Shown piece by piece: positions 13,301 to 28,300 of a stretch of DNA of 64,000 bases. The notes under the pieces are model-generated. The model made no database searches. It was given only the letters and a program-made list of their open reading frames with translations, and was not told the DNA's origin. The stretch lies in NCBI GenBank assembly GCA_023512835.1, contig CM042092.1:13986498-14050497 (forward strand). The letters run 5' to 3'. Positions within the stretch are counted from its first letter, which is position 1; every line of letters starts with the position of its first letter. Origin of the DNA: Taxillus chinensis (taxonomy: Eukaryota; Streptophyta; Magnoliopsida; Santalales; Loranthaceae). Made by a program: the position numbers and the translations under genes.

Positions 13301-16300
13301 ATTCTGTGCTATGGTTTTCTCAGTCTATCTTTTATGATAAGAAATAAAAACAATTGATTTTAAGAAATAAAATAAGTAAATTATTTGTGTACTCAAAGCA
13401 TATTGAGTACACAAATAGGCAAAAGAATGAATACGAATAAAGATACCTCAAATGCAACTTATGTACATGATTATGATCACCCACATGCAAACATTTTTAT
13501 CTACACCATCTCACCTTTGTTTTCAGGTTATCCAACTAATAAACTCGATGTTTACACCTAGTTCCAACTTCCTAATTGGAAAGTCATCATAAAATATATT
13601 AATGTAGTAAAACAAACAGAGCATCAAGTCTGCAAACATTGTCAAGTATTAAAAGGTCAAGGCATAATCTTTTTTTTTTTTTTGATAGGTAAGAAAAACT
13701 ACCAGTCTAGTCTCTCCATTTCTACACACAAATGCTCCCTACCTAGAGGTTGTTCAAAGCTATACCTATTGAGAAAAAAAACAATAAATACCTACTATTA
13801 GTAATATCAGACATGACAGTATCCATCCAGCTCAAGGAAGAGATTCTAGAATCAGGGCTTGTGCTTAATGCCATCTCTTTGGAAGAATACAATATTAAAG
13901 GTTCACCCAAATTTAGTTTCCTAAATAAAATTTCTGAGCTTCCCAAAGGATCATTCTTCTCATTGCCCCCATCGAAGACAAGCTCATAGCCATTAAATTT
14001 AAAATTATGGACAGATTCACCAGAAATAGTAAGCATATATAGAATATTAATTGCCAAATTCCCAACTCTATTGATGCCTTTGAGAGAATCCTTGGAAGAT
14101 GCCTGCAACTTTCTAGTAGTCCAAAACTTGCTTCCTTTTACTTCAAAATCAAGCAAAGTATGGTTTCCCAAAATCAGTGAATTTACTTTAACTCCTGTGC
14201 ACAAATTAATAGAATCAACCTGTGCAAAAAACCATGCCTGCAGAAGACTTTGTAACCCCTTCCTATAATCAGATTGAGAAGCAACCTCTCCGCCCTCACC
14301 AGAAGATTCACAAGAAAGAGCTGCAACAACTTCTTCATATGCTGACAAATCTACATAGGCATCTGTGCTAGTCTTGCGAGACATATCGTTTATCTTATAA
14401 CTTGTTTGGCTATTAAGATCTAAAGAACCGTTATTATCAAGGCCTTTGTTCTCTTCAAACATCAGAAATTGACAAGGAGAGAGTGAAAGTGACGAATAAG
14501 TATCCTTCATATTTACATTGAAACTCCTCACATATATCCCTGCAAAGTCCATGTGTATTTTCAGTTAATCAATGTCCAAACCATTGTACAGTAATTTGCA
14601 GCATAGAAGAAAGAATGGATCAGTTTTATGAAGGTCTAACAAAAAAAATTGATAAGTAAGAGAATTTATTTAAATTCATGAAGGTCTAACAAAAATCTAT
14701 TATTCTTTTCATGAAGTTTTATGAAGGTCTAACAAAAATTGAAAATGTTGGCAGGTACCATAAATTCATGAAAAGAATTTGGGCATCAGTAAGCTTTGGA
14801 AATAAATTGAAACTTCAAAGTTATACGGCTAATCCATCATGGCAGTTAAAAATCTACACAAACACACAAAGAGCAAGAAAACAGTGCACACTTTATTCAG
14901 CACAAGAAAAGCTGATATACCCGAGCGTAGACCTGCCTTAAGATAAAGTCTAAGAGCCCGTGCAAGCATTATGTGTCCTGCAGCAACAGACTCTGACATG
15001 AGAAGGTGAACAATTACTCGACGAGAATCCTGCATGCCACTGTCAAGTTTCTTTGGATATGAATTGTTTTTCTTTTTTAGGGAATTATTTTCATCATTTG
15101 CTACATTTTTATTTGACGATATTCTAGGAATCAAAACAACCAACTCCAAAAGGCTGAGTGAAAATCGTTTTGCTGTTTCAGGATGCACATAAGCAATGGC
15201 AGTCAGAGCAACCCCCAGTTCAACACTTTTAACTACACTCCTCTTTACCATACTCATGTCAGAGTCTTGAACGCGTAGTAATGCTTTCACAAGAGAATGT
15301 CTTTTGGAAGGAAACTGCACATTGAAGTTTTCGTGGCAATCCAAATTTTTCTTCCGCCCTTTTGGTGAAACAGAAACTTCAGTTCCTGGCACAAGTTTTA
15401 CTGTAAACCATATCACAAATTAGATGTTATCCAGCATACTGAATAAACTGCCTTGGTTATAATTATTCAACTTATAAATGCAAAAAAAAATGACATGAAA
15501 AAAAAAAAAAAAACATAACCGTTATGGGCCTCAGTTTTATCAATTAAAAATTCTGGCTGTGAATAGATGCTAATCAGTATGCCAGGCCATGCAATATAAT
15601 TAAAAAATGAAGTAACAAAACATGACACACAATTGCCGGTTTTAGAGCAAATTGCTGTAACCAGAATATTGAAATAAGTTGTTTTTTTGTTTAATTGTTT
15701 AGTTTAAATATGAAGACTAATGCTATATTAGAGCAGTTGAAACTGTATCAAATCCTGAGGTCTTCTTGAAAAAAGAATTCTGCTTCCGCCACCAGCCAAC
15801 AGAACCTGGTCATCAGCAAAGGTGTCTTCCTCCTTGTTGTCTTGTTTCATTTTTCTACTTCATTTGTCTTTCTATAAACGGTACCTGTTAAGTACTCACC
15901 GTGAACAATAATACTCGAGGAACTTTTTTTTTCGCTGCCGGTATGTTCCCTGTTCTTGTAACTGCCCTTCAAGTCCACAGTCCATAAAAGGCTACATCAT
16001 GAAAAGTTTTTTATATTCTTCCATTAGTTATGTTCTTTTACATATTAGTATTCTTTTTTTGGTCTAATATGGTATTTTGGTTTTTTCTTTTTGAAATTTA
16101 CTATTAAGTCCTCCAGATGTGCAATCTGGTCCTTCAATTTTTGATAAATTTCAATATGGTGCTACAGCACTACAAATCCGATAGTTGAACCTTCTGTTTT
16201 TGAAATTTGGTCCTCCAGTTTCAATTAGAACCCAAAACTCAATTTAAAATTTGGGCCTTTAATTGTCAATCAATTTGTTCCTTTTTAAGTAAGTCTTCAA

Positions 16301-19300
16301 ATTTGCAATTGGATCCTTCAACTTTATAAATTTTCACATTGGACCCTCATCCCTTTCCCATGCAAATATACTTCTCAAATCAAGTTGATACCCTCCATTA
16401 TCACTGTGTATCAACTTAAGGGAGGAATGTAGGAGAGCTAAATCCTAGTGCAGCCAACCTAATAGCCAGGTATGATGACTCTATGAGAGGTGTGCCTAAT
16501 GTGGCACCCCTTGGAGTGGTAAGCTTAGTATATCATGCATCCTTATTATTGAAGGAATTTGTGTTATAGCTATGAAGTTGTTTGTCTTGTGTCTTGTCAG
16601 CCTCCTCCCCACCCATTCTAACAAATCTTGGATCAGTGTATTTTCCGCTATGGAACATTACCGGCCTCTTCTTCACCGATTGTAGCAAATTTTTAGTTCG
16701 TGTTGTTTTCATTGCAAACACTTATTGGCCTCTTGTTCACTCATCCCATCCAATTTTTGGATGGTGTCTTTTCTGTCTATTCCGGAAGACCTTTAGCAAC
16801 CTTAGAACAAATCTTCAATAAATATTTTGAGACTCAAGTTTGCAGATATCAAGTATCTGTAAATATCCTATTTGATTGGATAAATATTGTAACAAACTAA
16901 AGTGTATCCATAAGCATTGGCTTGATGAAAGCTGTTGGAAATATTAACAATATTATTATTATTGATATTATTAGGATTTTTTAAATATTTCAATTTAATT
17001 GAGATCATGAGTAGAGATGCCGTTTGCTATCTTATGTCTTCATATCCTAGACTTTCCTATTTTGGTTACTTGGAAAGTTGACCAAGAATTTAATCCTAAT
17101 ATATACAATCTCTCTTTCATACTAATAATATTCATATTTCTCTCTTTCTCTCTATTTTTCTACAATAATTAACTTCTATGTAGATGGCACATCAGAAAAA
17201 TTAACACGTGATGAGAAGTGTTCATGTGAGTAAAGCAGAAGTACAACTTAAGCAACATATCTAAGAACCTTAAATTAAGCTGTTTTGGTTCACTTCACAT
17301 AAAATCTTCAAAAATCCATTCCTCCATTCCACTTGCTAAACTAAAAGAAGCATGAAAAAATATAGCCGATGACTTCTTACCAACTGCCTTTTTGGGAAAT
17401 ATTGAAACAACAACAAATGTAACAACAGTGCGGCCATGCAGCCATAGAGGAAACCTCATTGTTTCATGAATTATTCCAACCTGTGTTTAAAGAAGTAACA
17501 ACATTCAGAAAAAAAAAATTAATAAGAAAAAGAAATTTTTAAAAATATGTTTTTGAGTGTTGAAGTAACATTTCAAAGTAAATATTTGGAAAGTTTCTCA
17601 AGTTGGATCAAAATGATATTGATTGCTCCTAATCATCATAATTTTTATGTTCCAACATGAACATCAATGTGTAGGTTTCACAAAAACAAATAAACAACTT
17701 TCCAGAGGCTGATCATATGAGTAATTTAAAGAAAACATGCATTTTAAACCAAAAAAAAAAGAAAAAAACTTTCCATGAGCTGTTTTTGGCTTTAATATAA
17801 ATAAAATCACTTTTCCTAGAAAGACATTTTTTCTACCATGTAAAAAGGTTTTTTACAATAAGTCAAAATCCGGTATACTACTAGTACGGTAGAAAAGTAG
17901 AACAGAACGGAAGAAAAAAATTGAATGAGTTATCTGTATTAATTACTTAAATATTCTAAATATTTTTTAATAATTAACTCAATATTTGTGTATATATTTA
18001 GGTTATTTAAGTAGAGTTCTTATCTAAATTATGTCTTTCCAATGTTGTATATATATGATTGTATTCTCTTAGTGAAAGAAATAAGAAAGAACTTTTGATC
18101 TTACATTCTTCTCATCCCTACTTAGTATCAGAGCAAAACAAAACATATTGCCCTAACCCTAATCAGGAGAATCAATGGCCACCACCTCCTTGCAAGAGCC
18201 CTCATTTTGCTCTCCCTTTTTATGTTGGACAGATTCTCTCCTTCTGTTTCCCATGGACAAACAATATCGACAACAGATACTCTATCAATGCCATCGCTCA
18301 CTGCCACATCACCAATGCCATCTCCTGCCATAACCAACCATTGTTGATGAGCCATCACCAAATGATGACTCTCCAGACGCTGCATTTGAAGTTTTTCAAA
18401 GGGTCCAGCCTCGCACGAGCCACAACCGTCACCTTTCTCACCGTCGTCACATCACCGAAAGGATCGGCCATTGTTGCTGCCACAGCAGAGCAGATGTCGC
18501 AAGTCATCACCAATCACCAAAGGCCCAAAATAGTCCTCGATCACAAGTTGTTACCAATCAATGTGATAGCTACATATTCTGTGGAATTCTTTTTGGTGAC
18601 ATCTTTGCGCATTGGTTTGGTGCAGGAAAACTCAGTTTTTTTGTTGCACTTCGTCCATTCATTGGAGTTGTCACACTGAGTTTTTTGGGCTGCACTTTGT
18701 TAAGTTGTATACAGAATCCTTTGTTCACACGCTTAACCTTTACAAGTTTGGATATAGTTAGAAGGTTCGGATGGCTACGCCAAACGAATCCATCTTCTGC
18801 TTCTCATGTGGCTTGAATGTCCCAGAGTAATTTTAAATTAGTTTTATTTTCTTTTATGGACAATACTTAAATTATTGATTCCAGATTCACTGATCATATA
18901 ACTAATAATTTCTCTTTAATTACCTCTTCAAGACTTCACCAATTAAGTTTGTTTAGGTTATTAATGGGACTCATATGCCACTTACTAGGATTCAAAATGT
19001 ATCACTCTCACCTACATCTTTCATGTCTTCGATCTTACTTACTCCTCACTTGTCTAATAATTTTCTCTCTATTAGTCAAATTACCAAACAACTTAATAGT
19101 TCTATAACCTTTTATTTTACTCATTATATGTTTCAAGACAATCTAACGAAAATGATAATTGGAAAAAGATTTCTAACGAAAATGATAATTTTCTCTCATT
19201 ATATGTAGAGAAAGAAGATTTCTACTACTATTGAAATTTAAGTCTTGACAAGTACTCCAAGTAAGGAATAAGACACTTGCCTAATAAAAAATACATTTAT

Positions 19301-22300
19301 GACATTATTGTTTTGGATACTCTTCTTTTACCTATTTCGAATACTTATTTCCTCAATTATTTTTTAATATCTCTATTTTTAATTTAAAGTATGAATAATG
19401 CATTTATACTAAAAACTATCATATTCTTTTTAAAATCAATATAATAAAAATCCTTTTTCATGTGTTCACACTGATGCTTAGGGTCATTTTTCAACTCATT
19501 TTGCTTCAGGAAATATATATTTTGTATCTTTCATTGATAATTATACTAGGATAAGTTGAATATATTTGATGAAATCAAAAGTGATCTTGTTTGGTTATTT
19601 CTTAATCCTATCAAATGATTGTCACAATTTCGTACCGTAATTTAGAAGTTTCATTCTAACAACAGCTATGAGTTTGTGAATCAATCTCTACTAATTTCTT
19701 TAAATAACAAGGCATCCTCCATCGGACAACATGTGTCCATAACTATAGAATGATATAGTAGAACATAAAAATTGACATCTCTTTGAGATAGCTTAAGCTT
19801 TATATTTTACTGTGAAAGCTCCTAAACATTTTTGGGTTAATGCTATTATGACTGTTATCAACTGAATATTTGCTCGTGTCAATGACTATCAAATCCCTTT
19901 AAGGATGTTATCACACTTCCACCATATCTCTTCATCTCTTAACTTTTTCCATTAGGATAAACTTGACTCTCATGATCTCAAATATGTCTTTGGGTTATTC
20001 GAATTCTCAAAAGGATTATAGATGTATTCATCCTCCTACGGGCGCTTATATATGTTAAGATTTGGGTCTCACCTGTAGAGGGAGATGAAAATTTATGCTT
20101 AGATGAAAAAAGTGTGAATTTTAAAGAAGATGGAGGATTCAACTTTATAGGTGAAGGGGAGTTTTTAGATGCTCTTATTATAGCTGAATCAAGTGAGAAT
20201 GAGAGGCCATGCTACTCTCAACTCCGATCTTCCTCTTGATTATATTATACTACCATGTCATCAAACAATTCTTTTGCAATTGACCATATGACATAAATTT
20301 TTATTGAGGTACTTGTTTCTTCACCTGCAATGCCCAATTTAAATGGTACCTTGGATTTTAACTCTACATGTTTAAACAATCTTACGGCCCAGAGATATGC
20401 TCTTTGTGACCGTAAAGAGCTTGATAGATTTGGTTTTTCAAAATCATCTTCTAATGTTTTATTCTATTTCTAACTTTAATTTTGCTCTTCAATTGACTTT
20501 TGCATCTATTCCGAGTCATTTTCAAGAAACTCTTGAAGATTCCAAACGGAAATATGCTATAGCAGAGGAAATGAGAGCCCTTCAAAAGCTTTCCACTTAG
20601 GAAATGGTTGAGCTACAGTAAAGCACAAGTCAAATGAAACGGTTAAAAGATACAAGACCAAATTAGTAGTCAAAGGTTATACTCAGACGTATGATATTGA
20701 CTACCGATAAACCTTTACTCATGTGGCTAAGATAAGTATGGTTAGAGTTATTCTTTCTCATGCAGTTAACTTAGACTAGTGATTACGACAATTTGATGTG
20801 AAGAATATTTTCCTTCAAGTTTTCTTTCTTTTGAGGCTCAAAGGGTTACAAAAGGGAGATCCGTTATCTCCTTTCCTCTTAGTTATGGATGCATTTAGTC
20901 AGATAGTCGAGTAAGTTGTGGACCAGCAATTGTGGAAGGAGTGAGGGTTTGTAGTGGGAATCAATATAATATTAGTTGGAATGCAGTGGCATGAGTTGTC
21001 AAATATTTAGAGAATATTTGATTGATTTGATTGATTGTGTAATTAGGATAGAATATTTGATTGATGTGATTAGCGTGTAATTAGCGTTGTTACTATTCTT
21101 AGATTTCATTCCTAATTTAGGCTATGAGTGAGTTGTATATATAATGAGTTGTAATCTTCACATTATGATCGAGGAAAATAATTCATTCCTATCTCTTTTT
21201 TACTTGGTATCAAAGCCTAACCCTAATTACCTAATTAGAAGAAGCTCCCGCCGTCACCCCTTGCAAGAGCGTCAGCTCTTCCCTTGCGTGACGATTTTTT
21301 CTTTACCTGTCAGTCGCTACCGTTGTGCTGCCGCCGTCGCCTTGTGTCAAAAGAAGGCGTCGCGTGATCCTTCTGCTGGCACTATCGTCGACAGTTCTCG
21401 TAACTACAACAGCGTAGCTTCATGCTGTAAAGTTACGTCTTCTCTTGTCGCTTTGACGTTACGTTGCCACCACAGACCTTGCCGCCACCCACGACCGTCG
21501 CCGTCGCCTCCGTCGCTGTCTCCGTCGCCGCCGTTCTCAGCCGTGATCGGAACTGTAACAGCATAGCCTTTACGCTGTGGGTCTCAGCCGCGATCGGGAG
21601 TCTGCTGCCAACCCCAGTCTATCGCCGCCATCATCTCCATTGCTTCCGTTGCCGCCGTCGCCGCCGTCGCCACCTGTTGTCACCGGACGCTTCTGCTGCC
21701 ACCTCTTGACATCAGGCCAACGTTGTTATTTGGCCTCTGGAGCGAGCATGCGTTTTGGGCTTCACGCTGTGCATTCTCTATTGGTGACACGTCAACATCT
21801 TGGTTTGAAGTGTTTTTGGTGTATGTGACTTCTTTGGGTTAGCATTCACCTGTGTGACTAACAGATCTAATGGATGTATCCTCTGCTTCTCATGTGACTC
21901 GCATGTTCCAGGAGGAGGGTGTCTCTCAATTAGCTTTACTTTCCTCTACTGGCAATCATTGGGTTATTGACTCTGGAGCTACTGATCATATGACTAGTAA
22001 TTTCTCTCTAATTATTTCTCTTGACTCCTCGTCGGTTAAATCTGTTCAGGTTGCTAATGGAACTCTCATGCCAATTACTGGGGCTGGGAGTGTCTCCCTT
22101 TCACCTACACTTTCTTTGTCATCTGTTTTAGTTGCTCCTAATCTCTCTACTAACCTTCTTTCCATTAGCCAAATTACCAAACGTCTTAATTGTTCTGTAA
22201 CCTTTTATCCTACCCACTGTGTATTTCAGGACAATCTCACGAAGAAGACGATTGGCATTGGTAGAGAGAGAGGAAGTTTGTACTATTGGGAGGAATCACA

Positions 22301-25300
22301 AACATTACCCTCTGCATCTAGTCAGGGATTCCAAGTAAGGCATGAGACACTTGATTACAAAAAAAAACTTTTATGGCATTATCGTTTAGGGCATTCTTCT
22401 TTTGTCAATCTAGAACGATTATTTCCTTCCTTATTTAAAAATATCTCTGTCTCTAGTTTAAAATGCGAACAATGTATTTATGCTAAAAAACACCGTGTTC
22501 CATTTAAAATCAGTGTCTATAAAAGTTCTACTCCTTTCTCTTGTGTTCACACTGATGTTTGGGGTCCTTTTTCTACTCCTTCTGCTTCAGGACATAGATA
22601 TTTTGTGTCTTTTATTGATGATTGTAGTAGGGTAAGCTGGATATATTTGCTGAAGTCTAAAAGTGATGTTGTTCATGTCATTCCTCAATTCTATCAAATG
22701 ATTATTACCCAATTTCATACCCCAGTTCAAGTGTTTCATTCTGACAACGGTCATGAGTTTGTCAATCAACCTTTGGCTGACTTCTTTAAACGACATGGTG
22801 TCCTTCATCAGACTACATGTGTCCACACCCCTCAACAAAATGGTGTAGCAGAACGTAAAAATCGACATCTCCTTGAGGTAGCTAGAGCTTTATGCTTCAC
22901 TATGAAAGTTCCTAAACGTTTTTGGGCGGATGCCGTCATGACTGTTGTTTATCTTATCAATCGAATACCTTCTCGTCTCATTGATTATCAAACCCCTTTG
23001 AAGGTGTTGTCTCGCTTCCACACCATCCCTTCGGCTCTTAATATTTCCCCTAAGGTTTTTGGTTGTGTGTGCTTTGTTCATGTGCACCAACTCCACCGAG
23101 ATAAACTTGACCCCCGTGCTCTCAAGTGTGTGTTTTTGGGTTACTCCAATTCTCAGAAGGGCTATAAATGTTTTCATCCTCCTACGGGAAAATACTATGT
23201 GTCAATGGATGTTCAATTTTGTGAGCAAGTATCCTATTTTTCTGGCGATATCTCCATTGTCCCTCTTCAGGGGGAGCTTCGTAGTAAGGAAGAGGAACAA
23301 CTATGGTTGGATGAAAAAAAGGTGTGGATTTTAGGGGAGAAGAAGGATTCTACTAGTATAGGTGGTAAGGGGGAGTCCTTAGCTCCTAGTTTAGGTGAGG
23401 GGGAGTTTTCTCCTAAACCGGTAGAAATTGAATCAAGTAACAGTGAGAGGCCAGCCTGGACGTTTGAGAAATACTATACCAGACGAGATGCTACTCTCAA
23501 GTCTGATCCTCCTCTCAATGACACTATCATGCCATCGGAAGATTCTTCTGGGATTGATTATGCAGCACAAATTCCCACTGAGGTACTTAACTCTTCGCCT
23601 ACAGTTTCAAATTCAAATGATGTCTTATCTTCTATCCCTACAGGTTTAGACAATCCTACAAGCCGAAGGTATCCTCTTCGTGACCGTAAAGAACCAGATA
23701 GATTGGGATTTTCAAAATCATCTTCTAATGTTGCCTATCCTATTTCCGACTTTATTTCTTATCACCGTTTGTCCAAATCTCACATGTCTTTTGCTCTTCA
23801 GTTATCTTCTGTACCTATTCCTACTCATTTTCAGGAAGCTCTGGTTGACCCAAAATGGAAGTCTGCTATGATAGAGGAAATGAATGCCCTTGAGAAGAAC
23901 TCTACTTGGGAAATGGTTGAGTTACCCCGAGGTAAGAAGACAGTAGGATGCAAATGGGTGTTTACAGTAAAGTATAAGTCAAACGGGATGGTTGAAAGAT
24001 ATAAAGCTAGATTGGTTGCCAAAGGATACACTCAGACATATGGCATAGACTATCAAGACACCTTTGCTCCTGTGGCTAAAATGAGTACAGTCAGAGTTAT
24101 TATTTCTCTTGCAGCCAACCTTGACTGGTCATTACGCCAATTTGATGTTAAGAATGCTTTTCTCCATGGTGATTTGATGGAAGAGGTGTATATGGATCCT
24201 CCTCCTGGTTTTACACCAACAGAAGCAAAGGTATGCAAATTGAAAAAGGCGTTATATGGTTTGAAGCAGTCCCCTAGAGCTTGGTTTGGTCGATTAAGCT
24301 ACTCAATGCAGGCATATGGTTTCAAACAAGCTTTGGCTGACCATACTCTTTTCTATAAACGGAGTGGTGATGATATTACTTTGCTTCTCGTTTATGTTGA
24401 TGACATGATTGTTACAGGCAATAATCCTACAGAGATTGAGAAACTTCGTTATTATTTAACAACTGAATTTGAAATGAAAGATTTGGGAGCCTTGAAGTAC
24501 TTCCTTGGAATTGAAGTATCCCATTCCAAGCAAGGAATCTTTCTATCTCAACGGAAATATGTTCTGGACCTCCTTGCTGAGACTGGGAATTCGGCTTGTG
24601 CACCGACTAACACTCCTATTGAGGTGAATCATGGTCTATCCATCTATACTGATCAAGTTCCAACAAATAAGGAGAGATATCAAAAGTTGGTAGGAAAATT
24701 GATCTATTTGACTCACACTAGACCTGACATTTCGTATGCAATCAGTGCTGTTAGTCAATTTATGCATAATCCGAGTGATCGACACATGGATGCTGTGAAT
24801 CGTATTCTTGCATATTTGAAGTCTTTTCTAGGAAAAGGTATTCTCTTTTCTAAGCATGGACACCTCGACATTATGGGCTATACCGATTCATACTTTGTCG
24901 GGTCCAAATTGGACAGAAAGTCTACTTCTGGATACGTGTCATATGTTGGTGGTAATTTGATAACTTGGAGAAGCAAAAAACAAAATGTGGTGTCATTATC
25001 CAGTGCCGAAGCAGAATATCGAGCCCTTCATCATGCCACTAAAGAGCTTACATGGTTACGTATTCTTCTGCGTGATCTTGGTTATGAACCCAAGAAGCCC
25101 ATGGTGCTCTTTGGTGACAATACTGCTACTATTGAAATTGCTAATAATCCAGTCCAGCATGATCGGACGAAACACATTGAGCTTGACCGTAATTATATCA
25201 AAGACAATCTTAATTCTGGACGGATAGAGGTTTCCTATATTAAGCGCGCGGATCAACTTGCCGATATCATGACGCATGGAATTTCAGGTGTTTCATTACA

Positions 25301-28300
25301 CACATCTTTATCCAAGTTAGGCATGTGCGATATCTATGCACCAACTTGAGGGGGAGAGTTGGAATGCAGTGGCATGAATTGTCAAATATTTAGAGAATAT
25401 TTGATTGATTTGATTGATTGTGTAATTAGGATAGAATATTTGATTGATGTGATTAGCGTGTAATTAGCGTTGTTACTATTCTTAGATTTCATTCCTAATT
25501 TAGGCTATGAGTGAGTTGTATATATAATGAGTTGTAATCTTCACATTATGATCAAGGAAAATAATCCATTCCTATCTCTTTTCTACTATATTTCTCACCT
25601 TCTTTTCTCTAATGATACTTTAGTGTTTTGTAATACTAAGGTGGACAACATTCTTAACCTTCGTGCAATGTTGCTCTATTTTAAGGTTGTGTCAGGGTTA
25701 CAAGTGAACATTGACCTAGAGTGAGCTAATTGGTTTGGGACTAGGGGACAAAGGGAGATATTTGGTTCAAATTCTTGGATGCAAATTTGGGAGCCTATCC
25801 TTTTCTTATTTGGGTCCACCACTTGGATTGGCATGACTCTCAAAGGCCATTTGGAATTAGGTTGTGGAGAGATTATAAAGTCAATTAGCTTAGTGAAAAC
25901 ATGATGGTCTATCTAAAGGCATCTCCAAGACTATTTTATATTTTATTTTCACATGTAAAAAAATTTTAACATATGAAAAATGAATTTTCAAGTTTAACTC
26001 CAATATTGTTCTCTATTTTATATGTATTTTTATTAAAATAATATTTTTTTTTTCCCCGCGCCATTCATCTTTCCCTGCCTATTCGTCCAGACTTAACCCA
26101 AACGTAGAAAGAGAAAAGCACAAAGTCATTGACCTGTCTGTGAAGCACAACCAATCCCAACCACGCCATGCACCACCCCAAAACAATCACCAGCAAGAAG
26201 ATCTCGCGAGCCAAAGGTGAACACCGAGGACAAACACCAGCCAATAAAATGCAATCCTTGCGAGACCACATCGTCGTAGCCTTCCAACCTGTTGCATGGA
26301 CCGTAGAAGACGAAGACATGAGGCCGATACACACCACCGACAAAATCACTGCCGCCAAAGGAGTATGCTGAGGACAAACAACGACAAGCAGAGATTTGGG
26401 AGAGAAGGTTTTTAGTTGCCACAAGTAGATAGGAGAGAAGAGTGATGAAAGATGAGAGCGTGAGGAGAGAGACAAGAAGAGAGAGAAAATATTTAAGAAA
26501 TAATAAAATAATATGTAAAGAATAAATAGTAATTCTTCAAATGTAAAGAGTTACTGTAGTATTTTTCAAATATAGAAAGTTATATGAAAAGCTTATTGGA
26601 ACATTAATTTTAAATTTGGCTCTCTATTTTAAATTTGACTTTTTAACTCTTCTAGCATATTATTTGACTTTATTTTGAGTACTAGTTTTAGTGGAAAAAT
26701 AGTAAGAAGTTATTTAATGACTTTTCCTATAGGATAGTCCTGCCAGGCTTTCAAATATCATTTGGTGTCTTCGAGGATGATTCAAAGATCGTTAGCTCAC
26801 GAGGGTTTCGCTTATGAGGCTTGTGAGTTTGATTGGGTAATGTGAGTCCTAAAATTACCACTTGGAATGGGTTTCATGCAAGAAAAAAAAAATTAAACAC
26901 CAAGGAACTCGATTATTTTTATAAGTAAAAACATTTATTGATATAAGAAAAACGCACACAAGCCGTGTGTGCTAAAAGATCATACAACATCAAACTCAAA
27001 AAGAGCACTCATGAACAACATTAGAAATAGACAAAAGAGACAACATGCCCGAAGCAAAAAACATTCCCTCAAATCCCAAAAAAAAGGTGAGCTTGAACGG
27101 AGAACACTCGCTATCATCAAACACTCAGACATTCAACTCACACCAGATACACCAAAGAAGATAATGAAGGATAGCTCTCCACACCACCGAACAGCGCCCC
27201 ACGCCTCCAAGCCAGCACTCAAACAACCCACAAAGGGATGACGGCATCACCCAAATAAGGCCGAACAATCCCATAATCACGTTCCACAACTCCCGAACAT
27301 ACAAAAAATGCAAAAATAGATGACCCACAGACTCTTCTGAAGCCTTACACATAAAATACCGACTAATGAGAACAAAACCCCGGCGGCATAGGTTATCAAT
27401 AGTAAAGATCCGATCAAGCATTGTTGTCCAAGTAAAAAAGGCAATGCGAGATGAAACTCGCGCATTCCACACACTACGCCACAGAAATGTCCCCGGCCGA
27501 GCAGGCGTCAAAAGAGAGTACAAGCTCCAAACCTAAAAACCACGCTCCCTATAGGGCTACCAACAAAGCCTATCAGCCATCAACCGCACAGAAGCAATTG
27601 AATACAACCGATCGAAAAAGAAAGAGAAAGCCTCCAACTCCCAATCATGAGCAGCCCCCTAGGAACTTGAATTATAAATACAAATAGTAAATACAATACG
27701 TAAAAACTAAATAATCAATATAATAACTACAATCTATGGTCTATGAAACTAGTCTGGAAAACTACAATGAATCAAAATACTGGATCAAAACTCCCTTCAA
27801 GACACCCATCAAAATACCCTTCCAACACAAACAGGATGTGTGATATGGGCAGTTCCTTCGGTTATTTTGTGGGTTTATGGAAAGAGTGCAATAAGCAGAC
27901 TTTTGGAGGGGTAGAAGTGAGGGTTCAATGGGGTTAGGGAGGAAGTTTGGGCTTTATTATGTGATATAGCTGTTTGTTGTGAGTTTCCTAGGCTGGTGGA
28001 AGGTTTAGATGTTATGACTTTATTATGTTTGGTGTAATTTGTTACCTTTTTGGTGACTTTCTTTAATAAATTTTATTTTCCCGATAAAAAAAATCATCAT
28101 TGTACTTCAGCACCAATTTATATTATATCTGAAAAATGCATGTATCATCTTCAAAATGCTGTATATTTCAAAGTCAGGGTATTTAATATTAGTGTAGCAC
28201 CTGATTCAATATAGTTGCCTCTGCATGATCAGAGTTAAGCTCCATAACTTCCCAATCATCCTCAGTATCAGGTTCTATGATAACCTGAGTAGCCTTTGGC

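Larger units (their letters stand above)
20974..25587 (+). mobile_element. Nearly intact Ty1/copia retrotransposon lacking gag
   Basis: A full structure is visible: 5' LTR 20974-21204, primer-binding site tggtatcaaagcc at 21205, a pol frame 21870-25349, polypurine tract gagggggag at about 25348, 3' LTR 25357-25587, and a 5-bp target duplication ATATT at 20969-20973 and 25588-25592. The LTRs are 231 bp each and differ at four positions by eye, all transitions. They begin AGT and end ACT instead of TG and CA. The 665-bp leader is GC-rich and encodes no nucleocapsid or zinc knuckle, so the element lacks gag and would need that protein in trans. It is inserted in a LINE fragment inside PEX1 intron 2, antisense to PEX1. 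Confidence 0.92.

Noticed and set aside
18059..18679. 206-codon plus frame as an independent gene
   Set aside because: It begins in the LTR end and covers the primer-binding site and leader of the decayed copia. No protein family is recognised.
21144..21828. Three frames (74-140 codons) in the copia leader, considered as gag
   Set aside because: There is no gag fold or CCHC knuckle, and composition is biased (R, P, S, A). The frames overlap one another and the LTR.
22587..25277. Several 60-95 codon frames inside copia pol, other frames
   Set aside because: They are shadows of the intact 1159-codon pol frame, which carries all domain motifs.
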